A stretch of DNA of 5,952 bases from Spyradenecus sp045634445 (lineage in GTDB: Bacteria; Verrucomicrobiota; Kiritimatiellia; RFP12; DVOR01), in NCBI GenBank assembly GCA_045634445.1, contig JAZRAG010000001.1, positions 1 through 5,952 on the forward strand, written 5' to 3'. A program made the position numbers and the translations under genes. The notes beneath the pieces were generated by a model that saw only the letters and a list, made by a program, of their open reading frames with translations, made no database searches and had not been told where the DNA came from. Of this stretch, positions 4,749 through 5,952 are shown piece by piece (position 1 is the first letter of the stretch; each line of letters starts with the position of its first letter).

Positions 4749-5246
4749 ATGTCTATGGATGGGGAGGGTTGTTCTGAGGTGAAGGAGCCCCAGCAGGAGG
4801 AGGGGGCTCAGGGTGTGCAGGGTGAATTGGTGGCAACGACGTTGTTTCGGCAGTTCATGAAGTGTTACCCGAAGCGCGATTTCTTGGATCGGCAGAAGTG
4901 CTTAATGGCCACCTCGCCTACCACCTCTACCAACAAATCGGCCCCGAAAACATCGACGCCCAAGCCCGCGACCTCATTCATGACATCATCGCCCGCGAAA
5001 AAGACGTCAATGCCCAAGAAGCACTCTTTGACAAAGCTAGCCAAACCTTCGCCGACTACAAGAATACGATTACAGGTGCCTAACACGCCTGTACTCTCGC
5101 TTTCATTAGCCGCCGCACATCGTCCTGCCAGAAGTTTTAACGCCAGCCAAAATGTGCCTGAACACGCAGGCCAGAAAAAAGGAATGTGGGGGCTGCGCGC
5201 CCCCACCCCCCGCGGCAGGGCTGAGCCCTGCACGGCATGTGTTTAG
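4749..5246 (+). CDS. Downstream open frame, probable disrupted C-terminal half of the replication protein
   Basis: A 165-codon frame whose first 45-50 residues look genuine: an acidic, Gln-rich linker (EVKEPQQEEG) and then TLFRQFMKCYPKRDF. The F..F...YPK pattern is common in the C-terminal part of phage and plasmid replication or primosomal proteins. It starts 4 bases after the stop of the gene before it, so coupling or a former fusion is likely. From about residue 52 the protein becomes a Ser/Thr/Pro/Lys-rich run (TSPTTSTNKS, KTSTPKP), which is what a shifted reading of other codons looks like; the frame at 4862-5083 is the better coding frame there. The end, through the GC-rich hairpins at 5186-5231, is almost surely not real protein. 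I call it a broken gene rather than a working one. Confidence 0.4.
   Translation: MSMDGEGCSEVKEPQQEEGAQGVQGELVATTLFRQFMKCYPKRDFLDRQKCLMATSPTTSTNKSAPKTSTPKPATSFMTSSPAKKTSMPKKHSLTKLAKPSPTTRIRLQVPNTPVLSLSLAAAHRPARSFNASQNVPEHAGQKKGMWGLRAPTPRGRAEPCTACV
4862..5083 (+). pseudogene. Frame-shifted coding remnant, unrecognised
   Basis: Reads NGHLAYHLYQQIGPENID, then ARDLIHDIIAREKDV and a helical tail ending DYKNTITGA, with TAA at 5081-5083. Third positions are strongly C-rich and the composition is protein-like, unlike the Ser/Thr/Pro-rich overlapping frame. It has no own good start: the ATG at 4862 lies inside the FRQFMKC codons of the other frame. A single shift between about 4862 and 4915 would attach it to the F..F...YPKR segment, so it may be the end of the same replication protein. 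Alternatively it is the tail of an unrelated gene brought in by recombination, since its C-ending codons differ from the T/G-ending codons before it. Confidence 0.45.
5175..5206 (-). terminator. Terminator of the minus-strand LRR gene
   Basis: On the minus strand GTGGGGGC-GCGCA-GCCCCCAC (5206 to 5186) is followed after CATTCC-type spacing by TTTTTT (A-run 5175-5180 on plus). The hairpin core is the same as that at 2391-2411 with one base changed. It follows the minus-strand stop at 5281 by about 75 bases. Confidence 0.7.
5215..5231. repeat. Perfect hairpin GCAGGGC-TGA-GCCCTGC
   Basis: A 7-bp perfect stem with a 3-base loop between the minus-strand LRR stop and its T-tailed terminator. It has no T-run of its own and probably adds to transcript-end structure. 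Confidence 0.6.
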
Positions 5247-5280
5247 GGGAAGCGCTTGTGGAGAGAAGGGCGTGGGACTG

Positions 5281-5952
5281 TTAATGTTGCATCATTGTGA
5301 GGCCATTCCATTTCCCATCGGAAATCACCCTCTCCCACGCAGCTGCATACGTAAAGGGATAGTACCCTTTACATCTTGATGCAACACCATAAAATGCCAA
5401 AAAGTCTACCGTCGGTGGCACACCTTCAAACATCACCGAGGTTAAACTGCTACAACCAGAAAACACATTATGGCCAATGGAGGTCACGCTCGAGGGAATC
5501 GTTACAGATGTCAAAGTGCCACAATCCCAAAACGCCCCCTTGCCAATGGTCTTCACACCTTCTGAAATCGTGACGGACGTTAAACTGCTACAATAAGCAA
5601 ACGCAAGATCGCTAATGGAGGTCACGCTGGAGGGAATCGTGACGGACGTTAAACTCTCACACCCGCAAAACGCTCCCTCGCCAATCTCGGTCACGCTCGA
5701 GGGAATCGTCACAGATGTCAAAGTGCCACAAAAACAAAACGCCCCCTTGCCAATGGAGGTTACGCCTTCGGGAATCGTGACGGACGTTAAACTGCTACAA
5801 CCATAAAACGTCCGATAGCCAATCTCGGTCACGCCTTCAGGAATCGTGATAGATGTTAAACCACTACACCCTTGAAACGCACCACCGCCAATCTCGGTCA
5901 CGCTCGAGGGAATCGACACAGACGTTAAACTACTACAATCACGAAACGCATA
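5281..5952 (-). CDS. BspA-like leucine-rich repeat protein, 5'-partial, lacking C-terminal domains
   Basis: The last 223 residues of a second LRR_5 protein on the minus strand. The frame is open to the window edge, where it reads YAFRDCSS, so the start and signal peptide lie outside; the internal GTG at 5919 is not a start. Seven complete 23-residue units (LTSVTIPSSVTEIG, AF..C) precede a cap with VMFEGVPPTV and CKGYYPFTYAAAWERV, very close to the cap of the first gene. It ends NGLTMMQH, exactly where the other protein continues into the InlB-like and C-terminal domains, so those are missing. It is a paralogue in convergent orientation and is likely surface-exposed or secreted. It may be a natural short form or a truncated copy. 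Confidence 0.9.
   Translation of the reverse strand, partial: YAFRDCSSLTSVSIPSSVTEIGGGAFQGCSGLTSITIPEGVTEIGYRTFYGCSSLTSVTIPEGVTSIGKGAFCFCGTLTSVTIPSSVTEIGEGAFCGCESLTSVTIPSSVTSISDLAFAYCSSLTSVTISEGVKTIGKGAFWDCGTLTSVTIPSSVTSIGHNVFSGCSSLTSVMFEGVPPTVDFLAFYGVASRCKGYYPFTYAAAWERVISDGKWNGLTMMQH
5445..5952 (-). repeat. 69-bp tandem repeats of the second LRR gene (inverted relative to the first)
   Basis: The same 69-bp unit as in 306-1635, on the opposite strand and continuing past the window edge. Codon choice is the same (GTGACCTCCATTGGC-type stretches and CTCGAG), so the two arrays form long inverted homologies. Confidence 0.88.

Noticed and set aside
4865..5233. 122-codon minus-strand frame
   Set aside because: Valine/glycine/leucine-rich antisense of the helical plus-strand frame at 4862-5083; it also runs into the terminator hairpins.

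Overview
The window reads as accessory DNA from a bacterial genome. Host identity is inferred only. Two surface-type BspA-like leucine-rich-repeat (LRR_5) proteins, one with an InlB-type B-repeat and a C-terminus ending FYKFVVPEK, together with a REP-associated transposase, fit a gut or rumen member of the Verrucomicrobiota/Kiritimatiellota (PVC) group. Bacteroidetes or another BspA-rich lineage is not excluded. A Sec signal peptide and a Shine-Dalgarno site argue against a eukaryotic BspA gene.

Layout. (1) 138-2339, plus strand: a complete 733-residue secreted LRR protein (signal peptide, about 18 LRR_5 units with one island, InlB-like domain, C-terminal domain), followed by a Rho-independent terminator at 2391-2419. 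(2) 2502-3624: a compact mobile unit. A Y1/HUH transposase of the RAYT type (2575-3561) is packed between two 62-bp inverted arms that match at 59 of 62 positions. Each arm carries small palindromes, and two of the three differences form a compensatory base-pair change in one hairpin. The transposase has a C-terminal extension that reads like a DprA/SLOG Rossmann-type domain. (3) 3625-4261: an AT/TG-rich gene-poor stretch with two strong hairpins, a 14-bp tandem repeat, an inverted repeat and short direct repeats. It is a plausible leader or replication/control region. (4) 4262-5083: a winged-helix replication-type protein with an in-frame TPVENFA repeat, followed by a frame-disrupted remainder with an F..F...YPKR motif. 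(5) 5184-5231: GC-rich hairpins that end the minus-strand gene. (6) 5281-5952, minus strand: the 3' part of a second LRR_5 protein that runs off the window and lacks the InlB and C-terminal domains of the first.

The two LRR genes converge on the mobile/replication interior and share long near-identical DNA repeats in opposite orientation, so the 2.4-5.2 kb interior lies between recombination-prone inverted homologies. The most unusual item is the RAYT with its covarying inverted arms and the added SLOG/DprA-like domain. Next is the broken replication gene, whose halves meet at an (AC)5 tract and could be joined by one repeat-unit change. All family assignments come from reading the sequence by eye; no database search was possible.
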